Notes: a model not told the origin generated them from the sequence alone. 36,582 bases of DNA from an uncultured Oscillospiraceae bacterium (GCA_900543395.1 UQQT01000022.1:1-36582), one strand, 5' to 3'. Shown: positions 17,610 through 25,989, counted from the first letter of the stretch. Translations and numbers: made by a program.

Positions 17610-18740
17610 TTATCCGAATTTAGAGAAAAACGTTTCGAGGTCTATGCATTTATAGCCCTTTAAGTACCAAATGTCGTCGGAGAAGTTTCCGGTAAGTTCG
17701 TCTATCATGAAGTCCGACAGCTGATTTCCGTACTCATAATTTACAATGCCGACGAGTTTTTCGTTATAAAAATAATATAACGTGCTGTACTGATTCTCTG
17801 ACAATCTGTAAACTATACATTGCTTACCGTGATAGTTCTCTTTTAAAACTGAAATGTACTGCGAATACGGATCGAGACTGACTGTACTCAAATAAAACAG
17901 TGATTCAATTCCAAGGTAATACGCTGTATCATAGTCAAGTTCTGCATATATTTTTTTAGGTTCGCTTGCCACATAGACTCTTGGGTCGGTATCAAGATTT
18001 CGACAGAGATATGTTATGTCATTGCCGTCGAGAATTACGCGCGTACGAGAATTTGCAGTATTATAATATGCAGTGATTTTTGATGTACCGTTTTCGTCTG
18101 TCATTGTTCCGCTTGCTTTATATCTGCCCGACATTACGGTCTTAAAATCGTCGAAAACCTTAACGACCTTATTGCACCACTTGCAGTGAACGCCGTCGGT
18201 TCCTGTCGTGTGGTCAGCTCTCGGTGTCTGTTTTGACTCTTTCTGAACATATCCGCACACTTCGCAAATTTCGGACTCGGTATATCCCGGACTCTGACAT
18301 GTACTCTCGACGGCTTTTTTGTATTTTATTTTGTGTCCGCCCTTTATCGTCTGATGATCGAAAAGAACCTTACCGCAGGTTTTGCATACGGCTTTGTCCG
18401 TAAGTCCGTCGTGCGTACAGTCGGCGGGGGTACCCTTTTCAATCTCAACATCGTGGACTTCATATTCTGTATTGTCTATCTTAGCCGCCAGCCTAAGCGC
18501 GTTTCTTGCGTCGGAAGCGTTTATTATGCCGTCCGAATTTATGTCGGCGGCGACGAGTTTCATTCCGTCCTTTTCGTTGTCGAGCTTTGCCGCGATTCTC
18601 AATATAGCCCGCGCGTCGGACGCCGTTACCTTCCCGTTTAAGTCAAAGTCGCCGGGTACGACGGTGACCGCCGACGATATGAACGCGAATGCGAAAAGCA
18701 TAAGCGCGCATATAAATGATGATGCGAATATTTTTTTCAT
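17610..18740 (-). CDS. Secreted protein with N-terminal dockerin-like repeats and Cys-pair motifs
   Basis: 376 residues. A signal peptide occupies residues 1 to about 26. A type I dockerin-like pair follows (DFDLNGKVTASDARAILR and DINSDGIINASDARNALR, about 28-90), here at the N-terminus rather than the usual C-terminus. Next come three CxxC units (CKTC, CEVC, CKWC, about 115-195), a pattern frequent in secreted clostridial proteins. The last 170 residues (GRYKASGTMTDENGTSK onward) look like a beta-rich domain that I cannot name. GGAGGTG lies 6 bases before the start. Function unknown; likely on the cell surface. Confidence 0.82.
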   Translation of the reverse strand: MKKIFASSFICALMLFAFAFISSAVTVVPGDFDLNGKVTASDARAILRIAAKLDNEKDGMKLVAADINSDGIINASDARNALRLAAKIDNTEYEVHDVEIEKGTPADCTHDGLTDKAVCKTCGKVLFDHQTIKGGHKIKYKKAVESTCQSPGYTESEICEVCGYVQKESKQTPRADHTTGTDGVHCKWCNKVVKVFDDFKTVMSGRYKASGTMTDENGTSKITAYYNTANSRTRVILDGNDITYLCRNLDTDPRVYVASEPKKIYAELDYDTAYYLGIESLFYLSTVSLDPYSQYISVLKENYHGKQCIVYRLSENQYSTLYYFYNEKLVGIVNYEYGNQLSDFMIDELTGNFSDDIWYLKGYKCIDLETFFSKFG

Positions 18741-18767
18741 AAATTACACCTCCGTGTTGATGAGAAA

Positions 18768-18796
18768 ATTGTAGCATATTTATAATTAAAAATCAA
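18768..18796 (-). promoter_or_regulatory. Extended -10 promoter for the N-terminal dockerin gene
   Basis: On the minus strand TTGATT (18791-18796), 17 bases, TACAAT (18768-18773), with TGC just before the -10 (extended -10). Confidence 0.65.
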
Positions 18797-18835
18797 TAAG
18801 AAAATAATTTTTATGAAATTACCATAAAAATACAT

Positions 18836-18865
18836 AACCGTCCCGATTTGCAAACCGAGACGGTT
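18836..18865. terminator. Terminator hairpin behind the frameshifted lipoprotein gene
   Basis: AACCGTCCCG (18836-18845) pairs over 10 positions (one G-U on the minus strand) with CGAGACGGTT (18856-18865). It lies just past the stop of the frameshifted gene (18880). Confidence 0.65.
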
Positions 18866-18879
18866 CTTTTATTTGTAAA

Positions 18880-19687
18880 TTATTTATCCGCTTTTGTCAT
18901 TTTAACGTCCGAATACCCGGAAAGCATTTCCTTTTGTGATGAGAAGAATTCGACGTCGTTTGAGTCCGCGTTTATTTTTATGAATACGGTGCCCTTTTCA
19001 CTAAGCATATCGGGTGCGTTTTTTGCGTTTATATATTTATTGTTTTTCGGGTCGTTTGAACCGGGCAGAACCGGGGTAAAGATAAAACGTGATTTTTCAT
19101 TTCAGTCTCATTTTTCAGATAAATTCGGAAATATCTACGGTCTGACTTTTCTTTTCAAACAACGAACCCGAATAATATGAAACGGTCAGTCTGCCGTTTT
19201 CGATATCCGGCTGTGCGTCAAAGAACGGTATTTCGTTTATTTTTGAAACGGGGTGATCGAATTCGGAGACGGTTTTTTCTTTCGAGCCGAAAATCTTTTT
19301 AATCGTAATTGATGTGCTGTCGCAGTAAACTATATTGTCATTAAAAATCGTAAGCGCGGCTGTATACTCTTCTTTTTCTCCGCTTTCGAGGTCGTAAACG
19401 TAAGTTTTTTTAGTGGATAATCCCGAGCCGAACTGAATTGAGACAGCTGTTACCGAGTCGGAAACTTTTATTATTTCGGGGTTGATTCTCGTTTCAAAAT
19501 TTTCGAGAATTCTGCCGTCATGCGCTTTTATCTGCGTGTGATAAAGAGAGTTTGAATATATTTCGGAAACATAGGAGATATCCGATTTGGATTCAGCGCC
19601 GGTTGACGGTTCGTTTTCGGTTTGAGCGCATGCGCCGAGAACGGCGGCGGCAGTGATAAGTATTACGGGGATGACAGCTTTTTTCAT
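18880..19687 (-). pseudogene. Lipoprotein gene with frameshift(s) near 19090-19120
   Basis: The first part, 19687 down to 19115, encodes 190 residues with a lipoprotein signal and lipobox (VLGAC, Cys at about 20), then an acidic, Ser/Thr-rich beta-like domain. It stops at 19115-19117. Directly downstream another frame remains clearly coding for about 70 more codons (NEKSRFIFTPVLPGSND ... GTVFIKINADSND ... KADK) and stops at 18880-18882, just before the terminator hairpin. The third frame spans the join (LKNETEMK), so two small indels may be involved. I read this as one gene of about 270 residues broken by frameshift, or a sequencing error in the A-rich stretch. The function of the intact protein is unknown. 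Its N-terminal half could still be made as a short lipoprotein. Confidence 0.72.
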
Positions 19688-19711
19688 TTTCGCTCACTCT
19701 TTTCTTTTTTT

Positions 19712-19740
19712 ATTTTACAGACAATGTTTTCCTTTTGCAA
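19712..19740 (-). promoter_or_regulatory. Promoter of the frameshifted lipoprotein gene
   Basis: On the minus strand TTGCAA (19735-19740), 17 bases, TAAAAT (19712-19717). An intact promoter and RBS-like GAGTGAG suggest that the gene is still transcribed. Confidence 0.6.
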
Positions 19741-19828
19741 TTAAATGTTATCACGGGAAAATAATAAAAGCAAGTTACAAAAGTTTACAAAATAATAACA
19801 ATAAATTACGAACAGTGATTTATTGTTT

Positions 19829-19862
19829 CGGCTTGTCGAAAAAAGTAGTTTTCGACAAGCCG
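19829..19862. repeat. Perfect inverted repeat
   Basis: CGGCTTGTCGAAAA (19829-19842) pairs with TTTTCGACAAGCCG (19849-19862) around AAGTAG. It adjoins the inverted-repeat element at 19865. It could act as a terminator or be part of the repeat; no gene is next to it on the plus strand. Confidence 0.6.
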
Positions 19863-19864
19863 GG

Positions 19865-20097
19865 AGACTGTCGAGAAAATGCCTGAATTTCGTTTTCTTT
19901 CGAGCGTCGCTGTACAAAAGTACCGCAGCGAAGAAAAAAACGAAAAACGCAAATGCCCCGAAATCATCAGGTTTCGGGGCATTTTATTAAAAAATCAAAA
20001 ATATGTTTGCAATTTATCAATAAGAATCTTTTTTTCTGATATAACAAAACATAACGTGTCTTAAAAAGGCGTGGTTCAGGTGCTTTATCGACAGTCT
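19865..20097. mobile_element. Possible small non-autonomous element (MITE-like), 233 bp
   Basis: The ends are imperfect inverted repeats: AGACTGTCGAGAAAATGCCTGAA (19865-19887) against TTCAGGTGCTTTATCGACAGTCT (20075-20097), matching at 18 of 23 positions after reversal. The interior has a palindrome TCGCTGTAC...GTACCGCAGCGA near 19910-19933 and a 13-bp hairpin at 19951-19984. Its right end lies inside repeat family A, which also occurs at position 1. A 61-codon plus-strand frame inside is low-complexity and looks spurious. No obvious target-site duplication was seen, so mobility is only inferred. Confidence 0.4.
19951..19984 (+). terminator. Terminator-like hairpin inside the repeat block
   Basis: AAATGCCCCGAAA (19951-19963) pairs perfectly with TTTCGGGGCATTT (19972-19984), 13 bp with an 8-base loop, followed by TATTAAAAAATC. 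It has the form of an intrinsic terminator in either direction, though no gene reads into it directly on the plus strand. Confidence 0.55.
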
Positions 20098-20098
20098 G
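20044..20098 (+). repeat. Dispersed repeat family A, copy 2
   Basis: Nearly identical to 1-53 (two-base length difference in the central A/T run). It is again followed by a hairpin of unrelated sequence and then by the 3' end of a minus-strand gene. Its right half doubles as the right terminal repeat of the 19865-20097 element. Confidence 0.8.
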
Positions 20099-20100
20099 TA

Positions 20101-20135
20101 ATGACGATAAATTACATTTTGTAATCTATCGTCAT
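20101..20135. terminator. Hairpin downstream of the HEAT-like gene
   Basis: ATGACGATA (20101-20109) pairs with TATCGTCAT (20127-20135), and ATTACA (20111-20116) with TGTAAT (20120-20125), a 15-bp stem with one mismatch and a 3-base loop. It lies 12 bases after the stop of the minus-strand gene at 20148. Confidence 0.6.
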
Positions 20136-20147
20136 AAATTTACGGTT

Positions 20148-20801
20148 TTATTTATTAAGCCGTCTCTCTACGATTTTTTTGACCCATTTTCTTTTATCGT
20201 TGAGAAACGGCTCGAAATACTTATCGTACTTTTCGTCCTTATAATTTTCGAGCGCGGACAGCGCGTGACCGCTTACATTTTCGTCATCAAGCGCGTCGAT
20301 TATTATTTTTACATAATCCTCGTCTTTCAGTCTGACGAAAAGGGTGTAAAGACATTGCTTATCTCTCGAATCGAATTTATCCGAACGTGCAAAGCGAATA
20401 TAGTCGTCCTTATATTTCCTTTTTCCGAGCGACCGGAGCATATCGAATAAAGACCAGACGTTGTACTCGTTTGAATAATTTTCCGGCGTTTCGTCGAGCA
20501 TTGAAATAATGATTTCTGCTAATTCGTCCGTTTTGTATTTAAGCCCGACAGCCTCGCTTAATATACAGTATCTGTCGTAAAAGGAATTCGAACGGTCGTT
20601 GATATATCCGATTATTTTTTTATAAAGATAATCTCTCTGCTCTTTTTCGGGATGAAAATTATAAAGCGCGTCGACGGGTATGATTTTCGATATCTGTTCT
20701 TTAAATTCTCTTACGCTGTCGGATTTTATCTTAAACAGTTCCGGATTCTGTTTTATTGAGTTTTCGATTATTTCGGAAAAGTCAGATGTCATACGTTTCA
20801 T
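20148..20801 (-). CDS. HEAT-like helical repeat protein
   Basis: 217 residues, no signal peptide or membrane segment. The sequence is highly charged and predicted helical, with HEAT-like helix pairs in the second half (KDEDYVKIIIDALDDE, SGHALSALENYKDEKYDKY, and WVKKIVERRLNK). Such proteins usually act as interaction scaffolds; no partner can be named. Its start overlaps the stop of the upstream phosphoesterase gene by one base (TAATG), so the two are probably translated together, though their predicted locations differ (cytoplasm and outside). Confidence 0.75.
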   Translation of the reverse strand: MKRMTSDFSEIIENSIKQNPELFKIKSDSVREFKEQISKIIPVDALYNFHPEKEQRDYLYKKIIGYINDRSNSFYDRYCILSEAVGLKYKTDELAEIIISMLDETPENYSNEYNVWSLFDMLRSLGKRKYKDDYIRFARSDKFDSRDKQCLYTLFVRLKDEDYVKIIIDALDDENVSGHALSALENYKDEKYDKYFEPFLNDKRKWVKKIVERRLNK

Positions 20802-22495
20802 TATTTAAAAAGTTTTTCGAGCACGGACATGATTTTGTCGATATATGAAATGAGTTTTTCAAAGAAATTCTTTATATTGTCTGCGATGTTTCCCGCTCTG
20901 TTCGTTTTTACTCCGTATCCTGCGATAACGCCGTTATTGTCGTTTACCCCGTCTGCATCAAATGCGAATTCATATAAAAACGGAGCGAGCATTGCGGTTA
21001 TAAGATATTCGCCCGGAGTGATTCCGCCGAATTCCGAACAGTATTTCTTAGTAAGGTTTTGTATTGTCCGGCTGTCGTAATCCGGAACAATGCTGTTTAT
21101 TCCGTTAAGTATTGCGTTGTCGGTGACATAGGCTGGGATATCCTTTAAAATAAGCGACGCTGTTTTCAAAAGCAGTATAACCTCGTCGGAATCAAGGTCA
21201 TTGCTTTCCTCTCCCTCATAATGAGAGGAGACGAGTTCTGTTGCAATGTCCCATCCGTTTTTATATCCTGCGGGGTTTATATCGATATTGTATTGCTCTG
21301 CAAGTTCAATTATTCCGTTTTCGCCTTCGTAGTCCGTATTTAAAATACTTATAAGTCTGTCGGAAAAAACGCTGACCGCGTTATATGCGACACTGTTTTC
21401 GTTAACTCCGAGCTTTTCGGGAGACAGGCTTCTTTCGAGTCTGTACTGTACGCCCGCTTTGAGAAAGCCCTTTGCGTAGGCGTTTAAATCCTCGTTCATC
21501 TTATCGGTCTGAATGTCGTTCAGCGCAGGCTGTGCGGATATAAGCGCATCGGTATCTATTGAACGTATTGTCTGCGACTCGTATTTTATCGTCTCGTCTG
21601 CGAACGTAAAAACTCTGTACGCAAGAGGGTACATTGTAAGACTCGTCACTGCAAAATCATAAATAACATTGCCCCCTGCCGATGTAAAAGATGAAACGTC
21701 CGAGCAGTGTTCATGTCCGCTTATTACCGTTTTTATTCCCCAGTCCGCAAAAAGGGAAGCTGTTGTATTATGAAACTTAACGATAAAGTTACGGCTTAAA
21801 ATTCTCTGCGCGGGCATGTGATCGAGCAGATTATGGTGCATCATTAGAATCGGATATCTGCCGTCGTCCTTTGCGCTCATTGTCTGTTTTTTGACCCAGT
21901 TAATTTTATCCGCCGTCATTCCGTCCTCGGTTGATTTGTCGGGATTGTTGGAATCGAGCGCGATAAGTCTGTATTTTTCTCCGAGGTCGGCGGTGTATGA
22001 GCAGTCGCCGTCCCTTATTTCGATAGCCTTATCATAGCCGAAATCGGCGTAAATTTCTTTGAACAAATCGTAATTTGTGTTAAGATTATTTCCCGCGTCG
22101 TGGTTTCCGTTTATAACGAAAACATCCTTGCCGGTTTTGTCCTCAAAAGCTTTGAGCTTTTCGGCGACTGCGCGGTGATCCTCGGGGTATCTCTTTCCGC
22201 TGTCGGCAAGGTCGCCCGCGATAAGCACATAGTCTATGCTGTCGTCCTCGGCACATTGATTTAAAAACGAATCGATAATAAAACCGCTCTCTTCCTCCAT
22301 TGCGGCGCGTCGGTTTGCGTACCGGAATACGGGGTCGGAATTTGTCTGTTCAAGTTCCTCGGAAATCGCGCTGTAATGTAAGTCGCCGGCGGCGGCTATT
22401 TTAAGAGAATCGCTGTCGGTTTTGCCGGCAAACGCGGGAGTCGAACATGATACCGCTGTAATAAATGCGAGAATGAGGGAAACGGCTTTTTTCAT
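20801..22495 (-). CDS. Secreted calcineurin-like metallophosphoesterase
   Basis: 564 residues with a signal peptide (residues 1 to about 23, ending PAFA). The dimetal phosphoesterase motifs are all present in order: GDLH (about 37-40), GDLADSG, NGNHD, MHHN and SGHEH, so it should be active on a phosphate mono- or diester outside the membrane; the substrate is unknown. The region after about residue 310 is helical and not assigned. The C-terminus is an amphipathic basic helix (FFEKLISYIDKIMSVLEKLF) resembling the end of the giant protein at 2102-10075. AAAGGATTG precedes the start. It lies 73 bases after the isomerase-like gene on the same strand and overlaps the HEAT-like gene. Confidence 0.9.
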   Translation of the reverse strand: MKKAVSLILAFITAVSCSTPAFAGKTDSDSLKIAAAGDLHYSAISEELEQTNSDPVFRYANRRAAMEEESGFIIDSFLNQCAEDDSIDYVLIAGDLADSGKRYPEDHRAVAEKLKAFEDKTGKDVFVINGNHDAGNNLNTNYDLFKEIYADFGYDKAIEIRDGDCSYTADLGEKYRLIALDSNNPDKSTEDGMTADKINWVKKQTMSAKDDGRYPILMMHHNLLDHMPAQRILSRNFIVKFHNTTASLFADWGIKTVISGHEHCSDVSSFTSAGGNVIYDFAVTSLTMYPLAYRVFTFADETIKYESQTIRSIDTDALISAQPALNDIQTDKMNEDLNAYAKGFLKAGVQYRLERSLSPEKLGVNENSVAYNAVSVFSDRLISILNTDYEGENGIIELAEQYNIDINPAGYKNGWDIATELVSSHYEGEESNDLDSDEVILLLKTASLILKDIPAYVTDNAILNGINSIVPDYDSRTIQNLTKKYCSEFGGITPGEYLITAMLAPFLYEFAFDADGVNDNNGVIAGYGVKTNRAGNIADNIKNFFEKLISYIDKIMSVLEKLFK

Positions 22496-22568
22496 TGATT
22501 AACAATCCTTTTAAAAGTTATGGTATTATATTACATTAATTTGATAATATTTCGATTCTTTTTGTGAA

Positions 22569-23348
22569 TTATAGCATTATTTTTTCAAGTTTTCTTTTCG
22601 CTTCGATTATTTCCCTGTCCTCCGAATAGCTCCAGTCGTATATTTCTATTATATAGTTTCCGTCGTAGCCTATCGCCTTCATATCGTTAAAAAACTTCTT
22701 AAAATCAAAATCGCCCGTCAGCGGAGGAATACAGTCCATATTCGAATTATGGTCGCTTATATGGACGTGGCGTATGCTTTCCCCGACGGCGTTTATAAAA
22801 TCGGTATATTCAAAATGCGCCCTGTACGCCTGCTTTATATCAAGCACGACTCCGAAATCACCGCCTATATAATCCCTCATCCGCTTTAAATATTCGGGGC
22901 TTTCGCCTCTGTAATAAACGACGTTCTCGTGACAGACGTGAATTGAATATTTCTTTCCGAGCTCTGTTAAATACTTAAATCTCTCGAAATACTCGCCGTC
23001 GGATATCGAGCCGGGTATTTTCGCCCCGTGAAAAACGCATATATCCGCGCCGAGCTTGTGCGTTACGTCAAAAAATCGCTCATACAGCGGAAGAGAGTCG
23101 ATAAATCTGCGTTCGTAATTCGAAAATAAATAAAACGATTCCGCAAACGACTGAAACGGATGCATGGAAATGATATTAATGCCGTATTTATTTTTTATGT
23201 CAATAATCGTTTTTACGAATTCATCCTTTAATTCGGACGGGGAATTGAGGAACAGTTCAGCCGTTTTTATCCCGAGTCTGCCCAAGCGTTCGAGCGAATT
23301 TTCCGTCACGTCGGGGTAAAAACAGGCGGATGACGCGCCGACAGTCAT
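22569..23348 (-). CDS. Sugar phosphate isomerase/epimerase-like TIM-barrel protein
   Basis: 259 residues of the xylose isomerase-like TIM barrel (AP endonuclease 2) superfamily. Support: the start LGASSACF-like beta strand (MTVGASSACFYP), ISMHPF, ICVFHGAK, VCHENV, GVVLDIKQAYRA, HVHISDHN and a final GNYIIEIYDW strand, which provide the usual metal-binding Glu, Asp and His residues. Likely acts on a sugar or inositol derivative in the cytoplasm; the exact substrate is unknown. AAAGGAAG precedes the ATG and a promoter lies at 23381-23409. Confidence 0.85.
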   Translation of the reverse strand: MTVGASSACFYPDVTENSLERLGRLGIKTAELFLNSPSELKDEFVKTIIDIKNKYGINIISMHPFQSFAESFYLFSNYERRFIDSLPLYERFFDVTHKLGADICVFHGAKIPGSISDGEYFERFKYLTELGKKYSIHVCHENVVYYRGESPEYLKRMRDYIGGDFGVVLDIKQAYRAHFEYTDFINAVGESIRHVHISDHNSNMDCIPPLTGDFDFKKFFNDMKAIGYDGNYIIEIYDWSYSEDREIIEAKRKLEKIML

Positions 23349-23380
23349 TTTATCGCTTCCTTTATTTGTGTGTTGATTGT

Positions 23381-23409
23381 ATTCTATAATAATTTTAAAA
23401 TATATTCAA
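23381..23409 (-). promoter_or_regulatory. Promoter of the isomerase-like gene, overlapped by a possible opposite promoter
   Basis: Minus strand: TTGAAT (23404-23409), 17 bases, TAGAAT (23381-23386). On the plus strand TTGATT (23373-23378), 17 bases, TAAAAT (23396-23401) could serve the small membrane protein, but would leave a leader of only about 13 bases. The two sets overlap fully, so they would compete for polymerase. Confidence 0.55.
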
Positions 23410-23420
23410 GGGTGAGAAGA

Positions 23421-23693
23421 GTGAAAATAGATGTTAAAGAGATAAAAAAGGCGGTAAAATCGATTAATCCGTTTTCGAAATACATGATGAGCTACGGCGG
23501 GATATTGGTTATTTGTTTGTATATTGGGGCTTTGATACTTTTCTGTTTTAAGGGGTCGATAGCAGGGTACTACGAGGATCTCGATATGTGTTATCAGCTT
23601 CTCGGCTGTGCGAAGGACTGTCTCGGCGCGTCGTTCGTTCCCGCGTTGCTTTTGGAGATAATACATATCGCGGAGGGTACAGACAAAAAATAA
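23421..23693 (+). CDS. Small membrane protein of unknown function (90 aa)
   Basis: Two likely membrane segments: YGGILVICLYIGALILFCF (about residues 26-44) and a weaker one around CLGASFVPALLLEIIHIA (about 67-84). I chose the GTG at 23421, which follows AAGGGTGAG, rather than the upstream ATG at 23370, which has no ribosome binding site and lies upstream of the predicted transcription start. Charged N-terminal stretch (KIDVKEIKKAVK). No family recognised. Confidence 0.7.
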   Translation: MKIDVKEIKKAVKSINPFSKYMMSYGGILVICLYIGALILFCFKGSIAGYYEDLDMCYQLLGCAKDCLGASFVPALLLEIIHIAEGTDKK

Positions 23694-23707
23694 ATTTGGA
23701 TCGGGTA

Positions 23708-23736
23708 TTGCGGATATATTGTTAATATGCTATAAT
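23708..23736 (+). promoter_or_regulatory. Extended -10 promoter of the rhamnosidase gene
   Basis: TTGCGG (23708-23713), 17 bases ending in TGC, TATAAT (23731-23736). Transcription should begin near 23743, within the inverted repeats at 23740-23775. Confidence 0.7.
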
Positions 23737-23739
23737 TTT

Positions 23740-23775
23740 CATAAGAACATAACAATTTTTTATGATTATCTTATG
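23740..23775 (+). promoter_or_regulatory. Nested inverted repeats at the rhamnosidase transcription start
   Basis: CATAAGA (23740-23746) mirrors TCTTATG (23769-23775), and an inner CATAA (23749-23753) mirrors TTATG (23760-23764). The site spans the predicted start of transcription, so it may be an operator for a sugar-responsive regulator, or a 5' hairpin. No regulator gene is adjacent. Confidence 0.4.
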
Positions 23776-23789
23776 AAAGGCGTGACGAT

Positions 23790-25958
23790 ATGAAAACCAT
23801 CTATAATGCAAGGTGGATCAAAACTCCCGTTTCCGGGGACGGCATAAGCGTTCAGTTTACGAAATGCTTTGACTCGCGCAATGTCCGCAGAGCAACTCTC
23901 AACGTAACCGCAATGGGTGTTTACAACGCGTTTGTCAACGGCAGACGGGTCGGTAAATACGTGCTTGCTCCCGGCTGGACGGATTACCGTCATCGTTTGC
24001 AGTATCAGAGTTACGATATTACGGAGCTTATGAAAAATGAAACGGTCGTTGCGATAAGCACTGCGCCCGGCTGGAACGCGCTGTACCGCAAAGATTTCTG
24101 CGACGATGTCGACTGTGAAAAAGAACCTGCGATAATTGCGAGCATCGATATAAAATATTCTGACGGTTCATCCGAGTGTGTTCTGACCGATTCTTCATGG
24201 TCGGTTTACTCCGACGCGGTTGTTTATTCTCATATTTATAACGGCGAGACGTTCGACGAGACCGCGGTGCCCGAAAAATTCGGAAACGCTGTGGAATTCG
24301 ATTATAAAAAGAATATTCTTATCCCTCAGCAGGGCGAGGAGATAAGAGAGATTCAGACTCTTGACGCGAAAAAGCTCATTATTACCCCTTCGGGCGATAA
24401 AGTTATAGACTTCGGTCAGGAGATAACCGGCTACGTCCGTTTTAAGATAAAGGGCGAGCACGGGGATAAGGTTAAAATTCTGCACGGAGAAATGCTCGAC
24501 AAAAACGGCGAATTCTATAACGCGAATTACCGCGGAGCAAAAGCCGAAATCAACTACACGTGCGACGGTAAAACGAGAGTGTACAATCCTCAGCATACAT
24601 TTTTCGGATTCAGATACATAAAACTATGTGACTGGTGCGAGGAAATAAGGCTCGAAAACTTCAAAGCCGTTGCGGTAAGCTCTGATTTAAGACGTACCGG
24701 ATATTTCGAGTGTTCGGACGCTAAGCTTAATAAGCTTTTTTCAAACATAATATGGAGCAATACCGATAATTTCCTCGACATCCCGACCGACTGCCCGCAG
24801 AGGGACGAAAGACTCGGATGGACGGGCGATGCGCAGGTGTTCTGCAAGACGGCGGCTCTTAACTTCGATACGAAGAAATTCTTTACAAAGTGGCTTGACG
24901 ACGCGATAACCGAACAGAAAGAGGACGGCTCATTCCCGCATGTTATCCCCGGTCTTAACTGGGATGAAAAACCGTCGGCCGCTTGGGCGGATTTCGCCGT
25001 CATAGTCCCGTGGACGCTGTATCTTGTCTACGGCGATAAGGAGCTTTTGAAGAGGCATTATCCTATGATGAAACGCTGGGTTGACTATGTTGATTCCGTG
25101 AGCACGAATCATCTTTGGCTCGGCGGCGAGCATTTCGGTGACTGGCTTGATTTCAGCCCCGAAACTACCGAGTGCGGCGGAAAGACTGATAAGGATTTGA
25201 TTGCTTGTGCATTTTTTGCATACTCTACGGAGCTTCTCATAAATGCAGGAAATGCGATAGGTGTAGATGTTTCTTATTATGAATATTTAATAGCCGAGAT
25301 AAAATCCGCGTTCATCAAAAAGTATATTAAGGACGGCAGAATTGTGTGCGATACGCAGACGGCGTGCATACTTGCTTTAAAATTCGGATTGTGCGGACTC
25401 GACGAGGAAAATATTGTTAAACAGCTTGTCGATTCGATAAAAGAGTACGGTCACATGACGACCGGATTTGTCGGAACACCGTATATTCTCCCGATTTTAA
25501 GCCGTTACGGTTACAGCAAAATCGCGTATGACCTTATATTGAGAACGAAGTTCCCGTCGTGGCTCTATTCCGTCGAAAAAGGCGCGACGACCACATGGGA
25601 GCATTGGGATTCGATAAAGGAAAACGGCGATATGTGGTCTACGGATATGAATTCGTTTAATCACTACGCGTACGGAGCCGTCGCAGAGTGGATGTACGGC
25701 AACATGGCGGGCATCAATATCTGCGAGGACGCGCCCGCGTTCAAAAAGATAATTTTCAGCCCCGAAACCGACGAACGCATTAATTATGTAAAGGCTTCCG
25801 TTGATTCGCAGAACGGCGTTATTTTAAGCGAGTGGCGCAGAGGTTCGGACGGCAGAATAACCTATACGTTCATAGTTCCCGAAAACAGCGAGGCATACGC
25901 TTATATAGGCGGTAAGGAGATAAAGCTGTCGGCGGGCGAGAATATAATAAAAGAATAA
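23790..25958 (+). CDS. Alpha-L-rhamnosidase (glycoside hydrolase family 78)
   Basis: 722 residues without a signal peptide, so probably cytoplasmic and acting on imported rhamnosides. N-terminal beta domains (about 1-290) include the carbohydrate-binding-like VYNAFVNGRRVG and LAPGWTDY. The (alpha/alpha)6 catalytic domain starts around 300 (TGYFECSDAKLNKLF) and carries the family signature DCPQRDERLGWTGD at 334-347, with the acidic residues of the active site, then HFGDWLDF and WEHWDS. A C-terminal beta domain (about 640-722) closes it. The gene stands alone between its own promoter and a terminator. Rhamnose-specific catabolic genes are not in view. Confidence 0.92.
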   Translation: MKTIYNARWIKTPVSGDGISVQFTKCFDSRNVRRATLNVTAMGVYNAFVNGRRVGKYVLAPGWTDYRHRLQYQSYDITELMKNETVVAISTAPGWNALYRKDFCDDVDCEKEPAIIASIDIKYSDGSSECVLTDSSWSVYSDAVVYSHIYNGETFDETAVPEKFGNAVEFDYKKNILIPQQGEEIREIQTLDAKKLIITPSGDKVIDFGQEITGYVRFKIKGEHGDKVKILHGEMLDKNGEFYNANYRGAKAEINYTCDGKTRVYNPQHTFFGFRYIKLCDWCEEIRLENFKAVAVSSDLRRTGYFECSDAKLNKLFSNIIWSNTDNFLDIPTDCPQRDERLGWTGDAQVFCKTAALNFDTKKFFTKWLDDAITEQKEDGSFPHVIPGLNWDEKPSAAWADFAVIVPWTLYLVYGDKELLKRHYPMMKRWVDYVDSVSTNHLWLGGEHFGDWLDFSPETTECGGKTDKDLIACAFFAYSTELLINAGNAIGVDVSYYEYLIAEIKSAFIKKYIKDGRIVCDTQTACILALKFGLCGLDEENIVKQLVDSIKEYGHMTTGFVGTPYILPILSRYGYSKIAYDLILRTKFPSWLYSVEKGATTTWEHWDSIKENGDMWSTDMNSFNHYAYGAVAEWMYGNMAGINICEDAPAFKKIIFSPETDERINYVKASVDSQNGVILSEWRRGSDGRITYTFIVPENSEAYAYIGGKEIKLSAGENIIKE

Positions 25959-25989
25959 AAGAATAAAAGAAAAAAACATATAAGTACAG

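Noticed and set aside
18848..19180. Plus-strand 110-codon open frame
   Set aside because: It is antisense to the second half of the frameshifted lipoprotein gene, whose minus-strand reading is clearly protein-like.
19879..20064. Plus-strand 61-codon open frame
   Set aside because: It lies inside the inverted-repeat block, has no RBS, is low in complexity and reads through hairpins; probably spurious.
23370..23420. Upstream ATG start of the small membrane protein
   Set aside because: No ribosome binding site and located before the predicted transcription start; the GTG at 23421 has AAGGGTGAG at good spacing.
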